From contig NZ_JAGSOU010000008.1 in NCBI RefSeq assembly GCF_018139985.1, positions 1 to 64,000 on the forward strand: 64,000 nucleotides of DNA, given 5' to 3'. Below are positions 37,235-47,038 of this stretch, piece by piece. The stretch comes from Actibacterium sp. MT2.3-13A (GTDB taxonomy: Bacteria; Pseudomonadota; Alphaproteobacteria; Rhodobacterales; Rhodobacteraceae). Numbering within the stretch: the first letter of the stretch is position 1; each line of letters opens with the position of its first letter. The position numbers and the translations under genes are program-made. The notes beneath the pieces were generated by a model. It saw only the letters and a program-made list of their open reading frames with translations, had not been told where the DNA came from and did no database searches.

Positions 37235-39787
37235 TCAGCAGGCGAGTTTCGCCGCTGCCGCGATCGCCAGATGCGCGGCCGCCAGCCGGGCAACCGGCAC
37301 GCGGAACGGCGAGCAGGACACATAATCGAAGCCCGCGTTGCGGCAGAAGGCAATGGATTCGGCGTTGCCGCCATGTTCGCCGCAGATCGACAGCACAACC
37401 TCGGGCCGCGCGTTGCGGGCGCGCCCGGCGCCGATCAGCAAAAGCTCCCCCACCCCGTCCACGTCGAGGGTGTGGAACGGATCCTCGGGGAACACGCCCT
37501 GCTGCACATAGGAGCCCATGAACCGCCCCGCGTCGTCGCGCGACAGGCCATAGGTCATCTGCGTCAGGTCGTTGGTGCCGAAGCTGAGGAAGGCGGCGTG
37601 CTGCACGATGTCGCCGGCGCGCAGCGCCGCGCGCGGGGTCTCGACCATCACGCCGAGGCGGTAGTCGAAATCGGTGCCGCGCTCGGTCCGCACGGCGGCG
37701 GCCACGGCGTCGATACGGGTCTTGACCAGCTCCACCTCGCGCATCGCCGAGACCAGCGGGATCATGATCTCGGGCACCACCGGGTCGCCCTTGCGGCGGG
37801 CCTCGATCGTGGCCTCGAAGATGGCGCGCGCCTGCATCTCGTAGATCTCGGGCACGGTGACCCCCAGCCGCACCCCGCGCATGCCCAGCATGGGGTTGAA
37901 CTCCGACAGGAACTCGACCCGGCGAATGACGTCGGAGAGCGGCAGGTCGAGCGCGTCGGCCAGCTCGCTCATGCCTTCTCGCGAATGCGGCAGGAATTCG
38001 TGCAGGGGCGGGTCGAACAGGCGGATGCAGACCGGCAGGCCCTGCATGATCTCGAACAGCCGGGTGAAATCGGCGCGCTGCATCGGCAAAAGCTGGTCGA
38101 GGGCGGCGCGACGATCCTGTTCGGTCTTGGCGAAGATCATCTCGCGCATCACCGTCAGCCGGTCCTCCTCGAAGAACATGTGCTCGGTGCGGCACAGCCC
38201 GATGCCGTCGGCGCCGAAATTGCGCGCGGTCTGGGCGTCGGCGGGGGTGTCGGCATTGGCCCGGACGCCGATGTCGCAGACCTCCTCGGCCCAGCTCAGC
38301 AGCGTGCGGAAGGCGTCGTCGAGGGCGGGCTCCAGCATGTCCACCGCGCCCACCAGCGCCTCGCCGGAGGTGCCGTCGATGGTGATGATGTCGCCCTCGT
38401 GGAACACCCGCCCGTCGGCGGCGACTAGCTGGCCGTCGCGCGCCTTGAGCCGCATCTCGGACACGCCCACCACGCAGGGCAGGCCGAGACCGCGGGCGAT
38501 GACCGCAGCATGGCTGGTCATGCCGCCGCGCTCGGTCAGCACGCCTGCCGCGGCGTGCATGCCGCGGATATCCTCGGGCGAGGTTTCGCGGCGCACCAGG
38601 ATGCAGGGCTCGCCGCGCGCGGCGCTGGCCTGCGCCGCGGCCGAGCCGAAGACGATCTTGCCGGTGGCCGCCCCCGGGCTGGCCGGGATGCCGCGGGCGA
38701 AGCGGTCGCGCGCGCCGCGCGGGTCGACCTGGCTGTGCAGAAGCTCGTTCAGCGCGCGCGGCTCGATCCGGGCCAGCGCCTCCTCGCGCGAGATGATGAA
38801 ATCGTCGGCGAGGCTGACCGCGATGCGGACCGCGGCGCGCGAGGTGCGCTGCACGCGCACCGCGTCGAGGACGTGCAGCGTGCCGCCCTCGATGGTGAAC
38901 TCGATCTGCATCTCCTCGCGCAGGCGCTGGCGGCAGATATCGCCCCAGCGTTTCAGCTCCTCGAAGATCTCGGGGCATTGCTCCTCGAGCGAGCGGCCCC
39001 GCGGGTCGCGGGTGAGGTAGAGCACCCCCTCGCCCTGTTTCAGCGCCGCCCGCCCCTGGCTCTGGCTGAGATAGCGGCCGGTGATCTGGTGCAGGCCGGT
39101 GGTGCTGTCGACATACTGGATCACGCCCGAGCCGCTTTCGACCGGGCCGATCCCCAGCGCCATTTCCTGCACCACCAGGCCCAGGCCGGCATCGGCCGGC
39201 GCGCCCTTGGCCTGGCGCAGCAGGCGCGCCGTGGTCCCCTCCCAGGCCCGCGCCATGGAGCGCAGGACCTGGCCGAGTTGGCGCTCGGGCGCCTGCGGGA
39301 AGGGGCTGTCGGTCTCCTCCTCATAGGCCAGGAGCGCGGCGCGAATGGTCTCGTGGTTGCAGGCCTCCTCCTCGAACCTGTCGGGGTCGAGGCGGGCGAC
39401 ATGGATGGCGTAGGACTGGATGAACCGCAGATAGAGGCGGTCGGCCGCCTCCTGCCCCAGCTTCTCGGCCAGCGCGGCATGGGTGGCCGCGTTCATCCCG
39501 ATATTCAGGATCGCGCCGGGCCCGCCCCAGTCGGGATCCCCGCTGGAGGGCCGCACCGAGACCAGCGGCGTGGCGCCGAACAGCGACAGCAGCGCCGATT
39601 TGTCGGGCATCTGTCCCACCGCGATGCGGTGCACCGCGTCGAAGGACAGCGCCACCGTCTTGGGCACCGGCAGGCCCAGCCGGATCAGCCGCTGCAGGCA
39701 TTTCGCCCGCCCGCCGTGGCGCGCCGTCTCGATATCCGCCGATGGCGTGATTTCGGTGAACTCGGTGTAGTCGGTCTCTTGCAGCAC
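37235..39787 (-). CDS. ppdK: Pyruvate phosphate dikinase family protein
   Basis: Interconverts pyruvate and phosphoenolpyruvate with ATP and phosphate. An N-terminal ATP-grasp portion (about 1-340), the swivelling phosphohistidine domain with H426 in [13 protein letters not shown], and the C-terminal PEP/pyruvate barrel with C802 in SICGEHGGN are all present, as are [10 protein letters not shown] and [11 protein letters not shown]. At 850 aa it is slightly short because the N-terminal part is compact. It follows glyS by 87 bases in the same direction, a neighbourhood common in Rhodobacterales. Confidence 0.93.
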   Translation of the reverse strand: MLQETDYTEFTEITPSADIETARHGGRAKCLQRLIRLGLPVPKTVALSFDAVHRIAVGQMPDKSALLSLFGATPLVSVRPSSGDPDWGGPGAILNIGMNAATHAALAEKLGQEAADRLYLRFIQSYAIHVARLDPDRFEEEACNHETIRAALLAYEEETDSPFPQAPERQLGQVLRSMARAWEGTTARLLRQAKGAPADAGLGLVVQEMALGIGPVESGSGVIQYVDSTTGLHQITGRYLSQSQGRAALKQGEGVLYLTRDPRGRSLEEQCPEIFEELKRWGDICRQRLREEMQIEFTIEGGTLHVLDAVRVQRTSRAAVRIAVSLADDFIISREEALARIEPRALNELLHSQVDPRGARDRFARGIPASPGAATGKIVFGSAAAQASAARGEPCILVRRETSPEDIRGMHAAAGVLTERGGMTSHAAVIARGLGLPCVVGVSEMRLKARDGQLVAADGRVFHEGDIITIDGTSGEALVGAVDMLEPALDDAFRTLLSWAEEVCDIGVRANADTPADAQTARNFGADGIGLCRTEHMFFEEDRLTVMREMIFAKTEQDRRAALDQLLPMQRADFTRLFEIMQGLPVCIRLFDPPLHEFLPHSREGMSELADALDLPLSDVIRRVEFLSEFNPMLGMRGVRLGVTVPEIYEMQARAIFEATIEARRKGDPVVPEIMIPLVSAMREVELVKTRIDAVAAAVRTERGTDFDYRLGVMVETPRAALRAGDIVQHAAFLSFGTNDLTQMTYGLSRDDAGRFMGSYVQQGVFPEDPFHTLDVDGVGELLLIGAGRARNARPEVVLSICGEHGGNAESIAFCRNAGFDYVSCSPFRVPVARLAAAHLAIAAAAKLAC

Positions 39788-39874
39788 CGTCGCGCCTCCC
39801 TCAACGGGGGCAGGATAACCCCCTGACGCGGCTTGGCAAGCGCGCGGGTCGCCGCGCGCCCGCGCGGTCCCGGC

Positions 39875-42130
39875 TCAGCCCTCGACGCGGGTCAGGTCGG
39901 CCACCTGCATGCAGGTCTCGCGGATGCGGTGCAGCAGGTTCAGGCGGTTGCGCCGCACCACCGGATTGTCGGTATTCACCTGCACCGCGTCGAAGAAGGC
40001 GTCGATCGGCCCGCGCAGGGCGGCCATCGCGGACATGGCGGCGGCGAAATCCTCCGCCTCCATCGCGGGGGCGATTACCGCGTCGGCGGCATCGAGCGCG
40101 GCGAAAAGCGCGGTCTCGGTCGCGTCCTCGGCATATTTCGCGTCGGCGCCGAATCGGTATTCCACCCCGTCCTTTTCCTCGGCCTGGATCAGGATGTTGT
40201 TGGCGCGCTTGAACCCCTGCACGAGGTTTCCGCCATCCTCGGTGGCCAGCACCTCCGACAGGGCGCGGGCGCGCTTGACCAGAAGGGTCAGGTCATCGGC
40301 GCCCTTCATCGCCAGGCAGGCGTCGATCACGTCGTGGCGCAGCCCCTCGTCGCGCAGGTAGACCTTGAGCCGGTCATGGAAGAAGCCCAGCAGGTCGTGG
40401 CTCTTGCCCGGCAGGGTCTCGCGCAGATGGGCCAGCCAGGTGCCCTCCTCGATGCGGAAGGGCTTGGCCATCTCGCCATCCAGCCGGTCGGTGACCGCTC
40501 GGAAGGCGGCGCCGAAGACGCCGTGATGGGCGATGTCGTCCACCAGGTGCTGGACGAAATAGGCCTCCTGCTCTTCGGCGCTGTCGAGGTTCAGGGCGAT
40601 GGCATGCTCCAGCAGCTGGGTGTTGATCAGCCGTTCCAGCCCGATCCGCAGGTCGTTGCCCAGCACGGTGCGGATGATGCCCAGCGCCGCGCGGCGCAGC
40701 GCGAAGGGGTCCTTCGACCCGGTGGGCTTTTCGTCGATCGCCCAGAAACCGGCCAGCGTGTCGAGCTTGTCGGCCAGCGACACGGCGATGGAGACGGGAT
40801 GCGCGGGCAGCGCGTCGGAGGGGCCGAGGGGCTTGTAATGCATCTCGGCGGCCTCGGCGATCTCGGGGGCGAGGCCCGCGGCCCGGGCGTAGTAGCGGCC
40901 CATGATCCCCTGCAACTCGGGGAATTCGTAGACCATCTCCGAGGCGAGGTCGGCCTTGGCCACCTCGGCGGCCTCGGCGGCGGCATCCGGGTCGGCGCCC
41001 ACCAGCGGCGCGATCGCGCGCGAGAGCTTCACGATCCGTTCGATCCGCTGGGCCTGGGTCCCGAGCTGGTTGTGGAAGGTCACGCTGTCGAGCTTCTGCA
41101 GCCACAGAGCCATGCCCGATTTCGCCACGCGCAGGTCGTTCTCCCAGAAGAACTTGGCGTCCGACAGGCGGGCCGACAGCACCTTCTGGTTGCCCGCCAG
41201 GATGGTCGCGCCGTGATCGGCGGTCTCGCGGTTGGCGACGGTGACGAATTTCACGATGCGCCCCGATTTGGGGTCGCGCACGGAAAAGAATTTCTGGTGC
41301 TCCTTCATCGAGGTCTGAAGCACCTCGGGCGGCAGGTCGAGGAAATCCTCGCCGATGGCGCCCATCAGCACCACGGGCCATTCGACCAGCCCCGCGACCT
41401 CGGCCAGCAGGCCCTTGTCCTCGACCACCTCAAGCCCCTGCGCGAAGGCGGCGTTGGTGGCGTCATGCCAGATATGGTCGGCGCGCTCCTCCGGGTCGAT
41501 CAGCACATGGGCGCGTTTCAGCTTGGCGGCGTAATCCTCGAAGCCCGTCACCCGGATCGCGTCGGGCGCCATGAAGCGGTGGCCGCTTGTGGTGTCGCCG
41601 GCATGGATTCCGTCAACGACCATCGGCACCACCTCGGCGCCGTCCTCGCGGCTGAGAAGGCAGAGGATCGAATGCAGCGGGCGAACCCAGCGCAGGCTGC
41701 CCGCGCCCCAGCGCATGGATTTCGGCCAGGGGAAGGTGCGGATCACGTCCTCCAGCACCTCGCCGACGATCTCGGCGGCGGGGCGGCCCTCCTTCACGAT
41801 CTCGGCGTAGTAGATCTGGCCCTTCTTGTCGTCGCGCACGCCGAGTTGCTCGCGGGTCAGGCCGGTCGCGCGCAGGAACCCCTCCAGCGCCTTCTCGGGC
41901 GCATCGACGCGCGGGCCCTTGCGCTCTTCCAGCAGGGTCGGGCTGCGCTCGGACAGGCCCTCAAGCGCCAGCACCAGCCGCCGCGGGGTCGAGAACGCCC
42001 GCGCCGCGGCATAGGTCAGGCCGGCCTCGACCAGCCCATCGGTCACGCGTTTCTGCAGGTCCTCGCGGGCGCGGGCCTGCATGCGGGCCGGGATTTCCTC
42101 GGAAAACAGTTCGATCAGCAGGTCGGGCAT
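39875..42130 (-). CDS. glyS: Glycyl-tRNA synthetase beta subunit
   Basis: Large subunit of the heterotetrameric glycyl-tRNA synthetase, which binds tRNA-Gly and supports the alpha catalytic subunit. It begins [17 protein letters not shown], a family hallmark, and keeps HRFMAPDAI-like and FWENDLR segments, with the anticodon-binding region at the C-terminus. At 751 aa it is full length. The ATG overlaps the stop of the small gene between glyQ and glyS. Confidence 0.97.
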   Translation of the reverse strand: MPDLLIELFSEEIPARMQARAREDLQKRVTDGLVEAGLTYAAARAFSTPRRLVLALEGLSERSPTLLEERKGPRVDAPEKALEGFLRATGLTREQLGVRDDKKGQIYYAEIVKEGRPAAEIVGEVLEDVIRTFPWPKSMRWGAGSLRWVRPLHSILCLLSREDGAEVVPMVVDGIHAGDTTSGHRFMAPDAIRVTGFEDYAAKLKRAHVLIDPEERADHIWHDATNAAFAQGLEVVEDKGLLAEVAGLVEWPVVLMGAIGEDFLDLPPEVLQTSMKEHQKFFSVRDPKSGRIVKFVTVANRETADHGATILAGNQKVLSARLSDAKFFWENDLRVAKSGMALWLQKLDSVTFHNQLGTQAQRIERIVKLSRAIAPLVGADPDAAAEAAEVAKADLASEMVYEFPELQGIMGRYYARAAGLAPEIAEAAEMHYKPLGPSDALPAHPVSIAVSLADKLDTLAGFWAIDEKPTGSKDPFALRRAALGIIRTVLGNDLRIGLERLINTQLLEHAIALNLDSAEEQEAYFVQHLVDDIAHHGVFGAAFRAVTDRLDGEMAKPFRIEEGTWLAHLRETLPGKSHDLLGFFHDRLKVYLRDEGLRHDVIDACLAMKGADDLTLLVKRARALSEVLATEDGGNLVQGFKRANNILIQAEEKDGVEYRFGADAKYAEDATETALFAALDAADAVIAPAMEAEDFAAAMSAMAALRGPIDAFFDAVQVNTDNPVVRRNRLNLLHRIRETCMQVADLTRVEG

Positions 42131-42669
42131 CACTTCGTCTCCGGCGGCGGCGGGCAGCCCTCGGGGGCGGGCTTGCCCTCGAACACGACTGCGCCGCAAT
42201 GGTTGATCTGGTTCCAGGCATAGCCGCGGCCGTCGGGGAAGACGGCGATCACGCGGTCGATGCCATAGCGGATGTTCTCCTGCCCCATGAAGGCGACGGC
42301 CTCGCCCTGCTCCAGCGCGGCGCCGATGGCGCGGGCGTCGAAACAGTCGAACCAGCCGGGCGCGACCAGGGGCACCGGGTCGTCATGGCGGGCATAGGCC
42401 GCGGTAAGCGCGTCGAGCGGCCGATCCACGGTGAAACAGGCGCGGAAGCGGACCGGAGAGCTGTCGGCGTCGATCCCATCGAAGCCTGCGACGCCGACCG
42501 GCTCGGGCTGGCCCGAGACGACCGAGGTCAGCCGCACCTCGGCCGCGGGGCTGTCCGCCGGCACGGGCTCGTAGAAGGCGTAGACCTGCAGGTAATACAT
42601 CGCGATGCCGGCGATCAGGCCGGTCAGCACGATGCCGCCCGCGATCAGCTTGCCGCTCACGCCTGCCAT
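42130..42669 (-). CDS. Membrane-anchored conserved protein between glyQ and glyS
   Basis: A 179-residue protein with one N-terminal membrane segment (about 8-30) and an extracytoplasmic beta-rich domain of about 145 residues carrying paired cysteines (RACFTV, WFDCFD, NHCGAVV, EGCPPPP). It resembles a Rhodobacterales family usually found inserted between the two glycyl-tRNA synthetase genes (probably DUF6446, from memory). The start lies 13 bases inside glyQ and the stop overlaps the glyS ATG, so it is translationally locked to both. No function is known. Confidence 0.75.
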   Translation of the reverse strand: MAGVSGKLIAGGIVLTGLIAGIAMYYLQVYAFYEPVPADSPAAEVRLTSVVSGQPEPVGVAGFDGIDADSSPVRFRACFTVDRPLDALTAAYARHDDPVPLVAPGWFDCFDARAIGAALEQGEAVAFMGQENIRYGIDRVIAVFPDGRGYAWNQINHCGAVVFEGKPAPEGCPPPPETK

Positions 42670-43580
42670 CCGCCGGCCTCGGTCTCGACGAAGGCGTCGG
42701 CGCATTTCTTGGCCAGCGCGCGCACGCGGCCGATATAGGCCTGCCGCTCGGTCACCGAGATCACGCCGCGCGCGTCCAGCAGGTTGAACAGGTGGCTGGC
42801 CTTGATGCACTGGTCATAGGCCGGGTGGGCCATGATGATGCGCCTGCCGGTCTTGGGGTCTTCCTGCGGGTGGGCGAGGATCGCCTCGCACTCGGCCTCG
42901 GCATCCTCGAAATGGCGGAACAGGATCTCGGTCTCGGCCACGTCGAAGTTGAAGCGCGAATATTCCTGCTCGGTCTGGCGGAAGATGTCGCCATAGCTCA
43001 GCGGGATCGGCGCGTCGGGGTCGTTGAAGGGCATCTCCATCACATGGTCGATGCCCAGCACATACATCGCCAGACGCTCCAGCCCGTAGGTCAGCTCGCC
43101 CGAGACCGGCTTGCAGTCATGCCCGCCGACCTGCTGGAAATAGGTGAACTGCGAGACCTCCATGCCGTCGCACCAGACTTCCCAGCCCAGGCCCCAGGCG
43201 CCCAGCGTCGGGCTTTCCCAGTCGTCCTCGACGAAGCGGATGTCGTGGAAGGCGAAGTCGATGCCGATGGCCTCCAGCGACCCCAGATAGAGCTCCTGCA
43301 GGTTGGGCGGGCTGGGTTTGATCAGCACCTGGAACTGGTAGTAGTGCTGCAGCCGGTTCGGGTTCTCGCCATAGCGCCCGTCGGTCGGGCGGCGCGAGGG
43401 TTGGACATAGGACGCGGCCCAGGGCTTCGAGCCCAGCGCGCGCAGCGTGGTGGCGGGATGGAAGGTGCCCGCGCCCACCTCCATGTCATAGGGTTGCAGC
43501 ACCGCGCAGCCCTTGGCCGCCCAGTAGGTCTGCAAGCGCAGGATGATCTCCTGAAAACTGCGAGGTTTTCCGTCTGCCAT
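42657..43580 (-). CDS. glyQ: Glycyl-tRNA synthetase alpha subunit
   Basis: Class II catalytic subunit that activates glycine. Recognisable segments: [50 protein letters not shown] and [12 protein letters not shown]. At 307 aa it is complete; the ATG giving MADGKPRSF is preferred. It starts a leftward operon of glyQ, a membrane protein, glyS and probably ppdK, and is divergent from the SPOR/pseudo-protease gene. Confidence 0.97.
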   Translation of the reverse strand: MADGKPRSFQEIILRLQTYWAAKGCAVLQPYDMEVGAGTFHPATTLRALGSKPWAASYVQPSRRPTDGRYGENPNRLQHYYQFQVLIKPSPPNLQELYLGSLEAIGIDFAFHDIRFVEDDWESPTLGAWGLGWEVWCDGMEVSQFTYFQQVGGHDCKPVSGELTYGLERLAMYVLGIDHVMEMPFNDPDAPIPLSYGDIFRQTEQEYSRFNFDVAETEILFRHFEDAEAECEAILAHPQEDPKTGRRIIMAHPAYDQCIKASHLFNLLDARGVISVTERQAYIGRVRALAKKCADAFVETEAGGWQA

Positions 43581-43741
43581 TGGTCCTGCCCAGCTGGTGA
43601 GAAACAGCGCCTCAATAGGCGTCTGGGGCGGCAGGGTCAATCACCGCCCCCCGGGATATTTGACGTGCAATGCCGGCCTGCTTTGATACGGTCGTGCGTG
43701 GATTCGCCCGAAAACCGGGGCAACAGGGACAAAATATAGCG

Positions 43742-45496
43742 ATGAAAGCACTTATCAGCCTTCTGTTTTTCACCCTCGCGGGCCTCGCGCCCGCCGCCGC
43801 TCAGGACCGCGCCTGGGTCCAGATCGAGGCCCACCCGACCCTGCGCGAGGCGCAGGAGCGCGCCCGCGCCTATGCCGGGGCCTTTCCGGACGTCAACGGG
43901 TTCCAGATGCGCTCGGGCTGGTATGCGATCGCGCTGGGGCCGTTCACGCCGGAGGGCGCGCTGGCCCGGCTGGGCGATCTGCGCGGCGACCGGCTGGTGC
44001 CCGGCGACAGCTATGTCTCGGACGGCGCGCAATACACGCGGCAGTTCTGGCCGGTGGGCGCGGACCGGCTGACCGCAGCGCCGGCGGCCCCCGCGGTCCC
44101 CGCGGCCCCGGCGGCGGCCGCGCCGCAACAGGCGCCCGCCGCCGCCGCGCCCACGCCCGTCATCCTGCCCGACGAAACCCCGGCCGAGGCGCGCCGCAGC
44201 GAGGCGCAGTTGACCCGCGAGGAGCGCGAAGAGCTGCAACAGGCGCTGCAATGGGAGGGCTTCTACGAGTCCGCCATCGACGGCGATTTCGGCCGCGGCA
44301 CGCGTGCCGCCATGGCCGACTGGCAGGCCGCCCGCGGCCATGAGCCCACCGGCGTCCTGACCGCGCGCCAGCGTCACGAGCTGGTCTCCGGCTACCGCGA
44401 GACGCTGGCCCGGCTGGGGATGCGAACCGTCACCGAGGCGCGCGCCGGCATCCAGATCGACCTGCCCGCCGGGTTGGTGGATTTCGCCCGCTACGAGGCC
44501 CCTTTCGTGCATTACGAGGGCAAGGGCGACAGCGGCGTGCGGGTGCTGCTGATCAGCCAGAGCGGCGACCAGGGCACGCTCTACGGTCTCTACGACATCA
44601 TGCAGACGCTGGAGATCGTGCCGCTGAAGGGTCGGCGCGAGCGCAACAGCAGCGATTTCGTGCTGACCGGGCAGAGCGACACGCTGCACTCCTACACCTA
44701 TGCCGCGCTTTCCGACGGGGCGGTGAAGGGGTTCACCCTGGTCTGGCGCCCCGAGGACGCCCGGCTGATGAACCGCGCCGCCCGGATGATGCGCGAGAGC
44801 TTCGTCGCGCTGCCCGGCGCGGTGCTGCCCGATCTCGCCGGCGAGGCGGGCGAAGAGCAGCGGGTCGATCTGATGGCCGGGCTGGAGATCCGCACCCCCG
44901 CGGTGGCGCGCACCGGGTTCTACGTCGATGAACGCGGCGCCGTGCTGACCACGACCGAGGTTCTGGACCAATGCGCCCGGCTGACCATCGCCGACGAATA
45001 CGAGGCCGAGGTCGCGGCGCGCGACGACGCGCTGGGCCTCGCCGTGCTGCGCCCTCGGCAAACCCTCGCGCCGCTGGCCCACGCGGCCTTCCAGACGGCC
45101 ACGCCGCGGCTGCAGTCGGATGTCGCGGTGGCGGGCTTCTCCTATGGCGGGGTGCTCGATCAGCCGGTGCTGACCTACGGCACGCTGGCGGATCTGCGCG
45201 GGCTCAACGGCGAGGACGGCGTGCAGCGGCTCAGCCTCGCGGCCCTGCCGGGCGATGCCGGCGGCCCGGTCTTCGACGCCACCGGCGCGGTGATGGGCGT
45301 GCTGCTGGCCCGGGCGGACGGCGCGCGCCAGCTGCCGCAGGATGTCAGCTTCGCCGCCTCGGTGCCGGCGATCGCGGATTTCCTGTCGGTCAACGGCGTC
45401 ACGGTGGAGGCGGCCGAGCCGGCCGCGCAGATCGCGCCCGAGATGCTGGCGCTGAAGGCTGCGGACATGACGGTTCTGGTCAGCTGCTGGAACTGA
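43742..45496 (+). CDS. Exported SPOR-like/peptidoglycan-binding protein with degenerate trypsin-like domain
   Basis: Signal peptide about 1-21 (ends A-A-A-Q). Residues about 25-110 look SPOR-like, followed by a Pro/Ala linker (about 112-145), a PG_binding_1 domain (about 158-215; LQWEGFYESAIDGDFGRGTR), a unique middle domain (about 230-370), and a trypsin-2-like fold (about 385-560). In that fold the usual TNAHV is TTTEV (E406), the ND-LALL position is G432, and GNSGGP reads GDAGGP (A506). All three catalytic positions are therefore replaced. It probably binds the cell wall and a peptide or partner rather than cleaving. It is divergent from glyQ. Confidence 0.8.
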   Translation: MKALISLLFFTLAGLAPAAAQDRAWVQIEAHPTLREAQERARAYAGAFPDVNGFQMRSGWYAIALGPFTPEGALARLGDLRGDRLVPGDSYVSDGAQYTRQFWPVGADRLTAAPAAPAVPAAPAAAAPQQAPAAAAPTPVILPDETPAEARRSEAQLTREEREELQQALQWEGFYESAIDGDFGRGTRAAMADWQAARGHEPTGVLTARQRHELVSGYRETLARLGMRTVTEARAGIQIDLPAGLVDFARYEAPFVHYEGKGDSGVRVLLISQSGDQGTLYGLYDIMQTLEIVPLKGRRERNSSDFVLTGQSDTLHSYTYAALSDGAVKGFTLVWRPEDARLMNRAARMMRESFVALPGAVLPDLAGEAGEEQRVDLMAGLEIRTPAVARTGFYVDERGAVLTTTEVLDQCARLTIADEYEAEVAARDDALGLAVLRPRQTLAPLAHAAFQTATPRLQSDVAVAGFSYGGVLDQPVLTYGTLADLRGLNGEDGVQRLSLAALPGDAGGPVFDATGAVMGVLLARADGARQLPQDVSFAASVPAIADFLSVNGVTVEAAEPAAQIAPEMLALKAADMTVLVSCWN

Positions 45497-45503
45497 GACG
45501 CCG

Positions 45504-45538
45504 CGCGGCCCGGCCCCGCCTACGGCGGCCGGGCCGCG
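45504..45538. terminator. Bidirectional hairpin between convergent genes
   Basis: A perfect 12-bp GC stem (CGCGGCCCGGCC/GGCCGGGCCGCG) with an 11-base loop fills the gap between the pseudo-protease gene and trkH. No U-run is present on either side. Confidence 0.6.
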
Positions 45539-45544
45539 ACCGCG

Positions 45545-46993
45545 TCAGCCGCGCCAGAAGCGGCCCATGAACAGCACGAGGACGGCCACGACCTCCAGCC
45601 GCCCGACCAGCATGCCGCCCGACATCAGCCATTTGGCGCTGTCGGGAAAGGCGTGCATGGCGCCGGTCGGACCGACCTCGGGGCCGAAGGCGGGGCCGAC
45701 ATTGAAGATCGAGGTCCAGGCCGCGGTGATCGCGGTCTCCGTCGTCAGATCGGTCATCGACAGCGCGATCGTCAGCAGCCCGAAGCCGAGGATGAAGAAG
45801 GTGAACATCGCGATGACCGAATCGACCACGTCCCCCTCCAGGAACCTTCCCTGCAGGCGCAGCAGCACCACCCGGTGCGGGCTGTAGAGACGGCTGATCT
45901 GGCCGCGGATCGCCTCGAACAGCACGAGGTAGCGGAACACCTTGATCGAGCAGCCGGTCGATGAGGTGCAACCGCCGATCGCGCCCACCGCGATCAGCAC
46001 GACGAAGGCGAAGGGCCCCCATAGCGTGACATCGGTGCTGCCATAGCCGGTGCCCGAGAAGAAGGAGATCACGTTGAACAGGGTCTCGCGCACCGTCTCT
46101 TCGGTCGGGTCGCCCAGCACCAGCACGCGATGCGCCACGATCGCCAGCACCGCGTAGCCGATCCAGCGCAGATAGGCGCGCACCTGCACGTCGCGGAACA
46201 GTTGCAGCGGCGCCCCGCCCATCAGCTGGATCAGCCGCACGAAGGGCACGCTGGCCAGCACCATGAACAGCGCGGCGGCGTATTCGGCCGCGCCCGAGAA
46301 CTTGCCGAAGGACTGGTCCGAGGTCGAGAAGCCGCCGGTCGACAGCGTCGTCATCGCATGCACAACCGCCTCGAAGGTGGTCATGCCCAGCGCGAAATAG
46401 CTGAGGCTGCACAGCAAAGTCAGCCCGACATAGACCCGGATCAGCGCCGCCGAGATGTCCTTGGAGCGCGGCAGCACCTTGCCCAGCGTATCGAAACCTT
46501 CGGATTTGAAGAACTGCATGCCGCCGACGCGCATCACCGGCAGGAACACCATGGCCACGATGACGATGCCCAAGCCCCCCAGCCACTGCAGGATCCCGCG
46601 CCACAGCAACACCCCCGCCGGCATTGCATCGAGCCCCTCGAACACGGTGGCCCCGGTCGTGGTCAGCCCCGACATCGCCTCGAAATAGGCGTCGGCCATG
46701 CCGACATCGGGCGCGCCGAACATGAAGGGCAAGGCGCCGAAGAATGGCAGCACCGCCCAGGCGCCCGAGGTCAGCAGAAAGGCCTGCTGCACCGTCAGCC
46801 CGGAATCCACACCATTTGAGCAGGCCAGCGCCAGCAACCCGCCGGTCAGCGATGTCAGGATGGCGGCCTCGACGAAGGCCATCCAGTTGTCATCGTTGCG
46901 CCACAGGTCCATGGCCATGGGCGCCAGCATGGTCACGCCCAGAACGGCGACAAGCAGGCCGATTACATATCCTACGGGACGCAACTCAATCAT
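45545..46993 (-). CDS. trkH: TrkH family potassium uptake protein
   Basis: K+-translocating membrane subunit of the Trk system. The four pore-loop signatures are visible: SGLTTTGATV, TLSTGGFS, SGTGYGST and FNVGPAFG, and the intracellular gate GGCTSSTGCSIKVFR lies in the middle. At 482 aa it is normal. The ATG giving MIELRPVGYV is preferred. It follows folE2 by 45 bases. No trkA is in the window. Confidence 0.95.
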   Translation of the reverse strand: MIELRPVGYVIGLLVAVLGVTMLAPMAMDLWRNDDNWMAFVEAAILTSLTGGLLALACSNGVDSGLTVQQAFLLTSGAWAVLPFFGALPFMFGAPDVGMADAYFEAMSGLTTTGATVFEGLDAMPAGVLLWRGILQWLGGLGIVIVAMVFLPVMRVGGMQFFKSEGFDTLGKVLPRSKDISAALIRVYVGLTLLCSLSYFALGMTTFEAVVHAMTTLSTGGFSTSDQSFGKFSGAAEYAAALFMVLASVPFVRLIQLMGGAPLQLFRDVQVRAYLRWIGYAVLAIVAHRVLVLGDPTEETVRETLFNVISFFSGTGYGSTDVTLWGPFAFVVLIAVGAIGGCTSSTGCSIKVFRYLVLFEAIRGQISRLYSPHRVVLLRLQGRFLEGDVVDSVIAMFTFFILGFGLLTIALSMTDLTTETAITAAWTSIFNVGPAFGPEVGPTGAMHAFPDSAKWLMSGGMLVGRLEVVAVLVLFMGRFWRG

Positions 46994-47038
46994 TCGCGCA
47001 GGCTTGGCCGGAGCGCCGGGCCGAGTCAAGCAGCCCGT

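Noticed and set aside
43648-43665. Further copy of the 3'-end repeat near glyQ
   Set aside because: Only CCCGGGATATTTGACG is present, without the AAGAAGAAG tail, so similarity may be chance.
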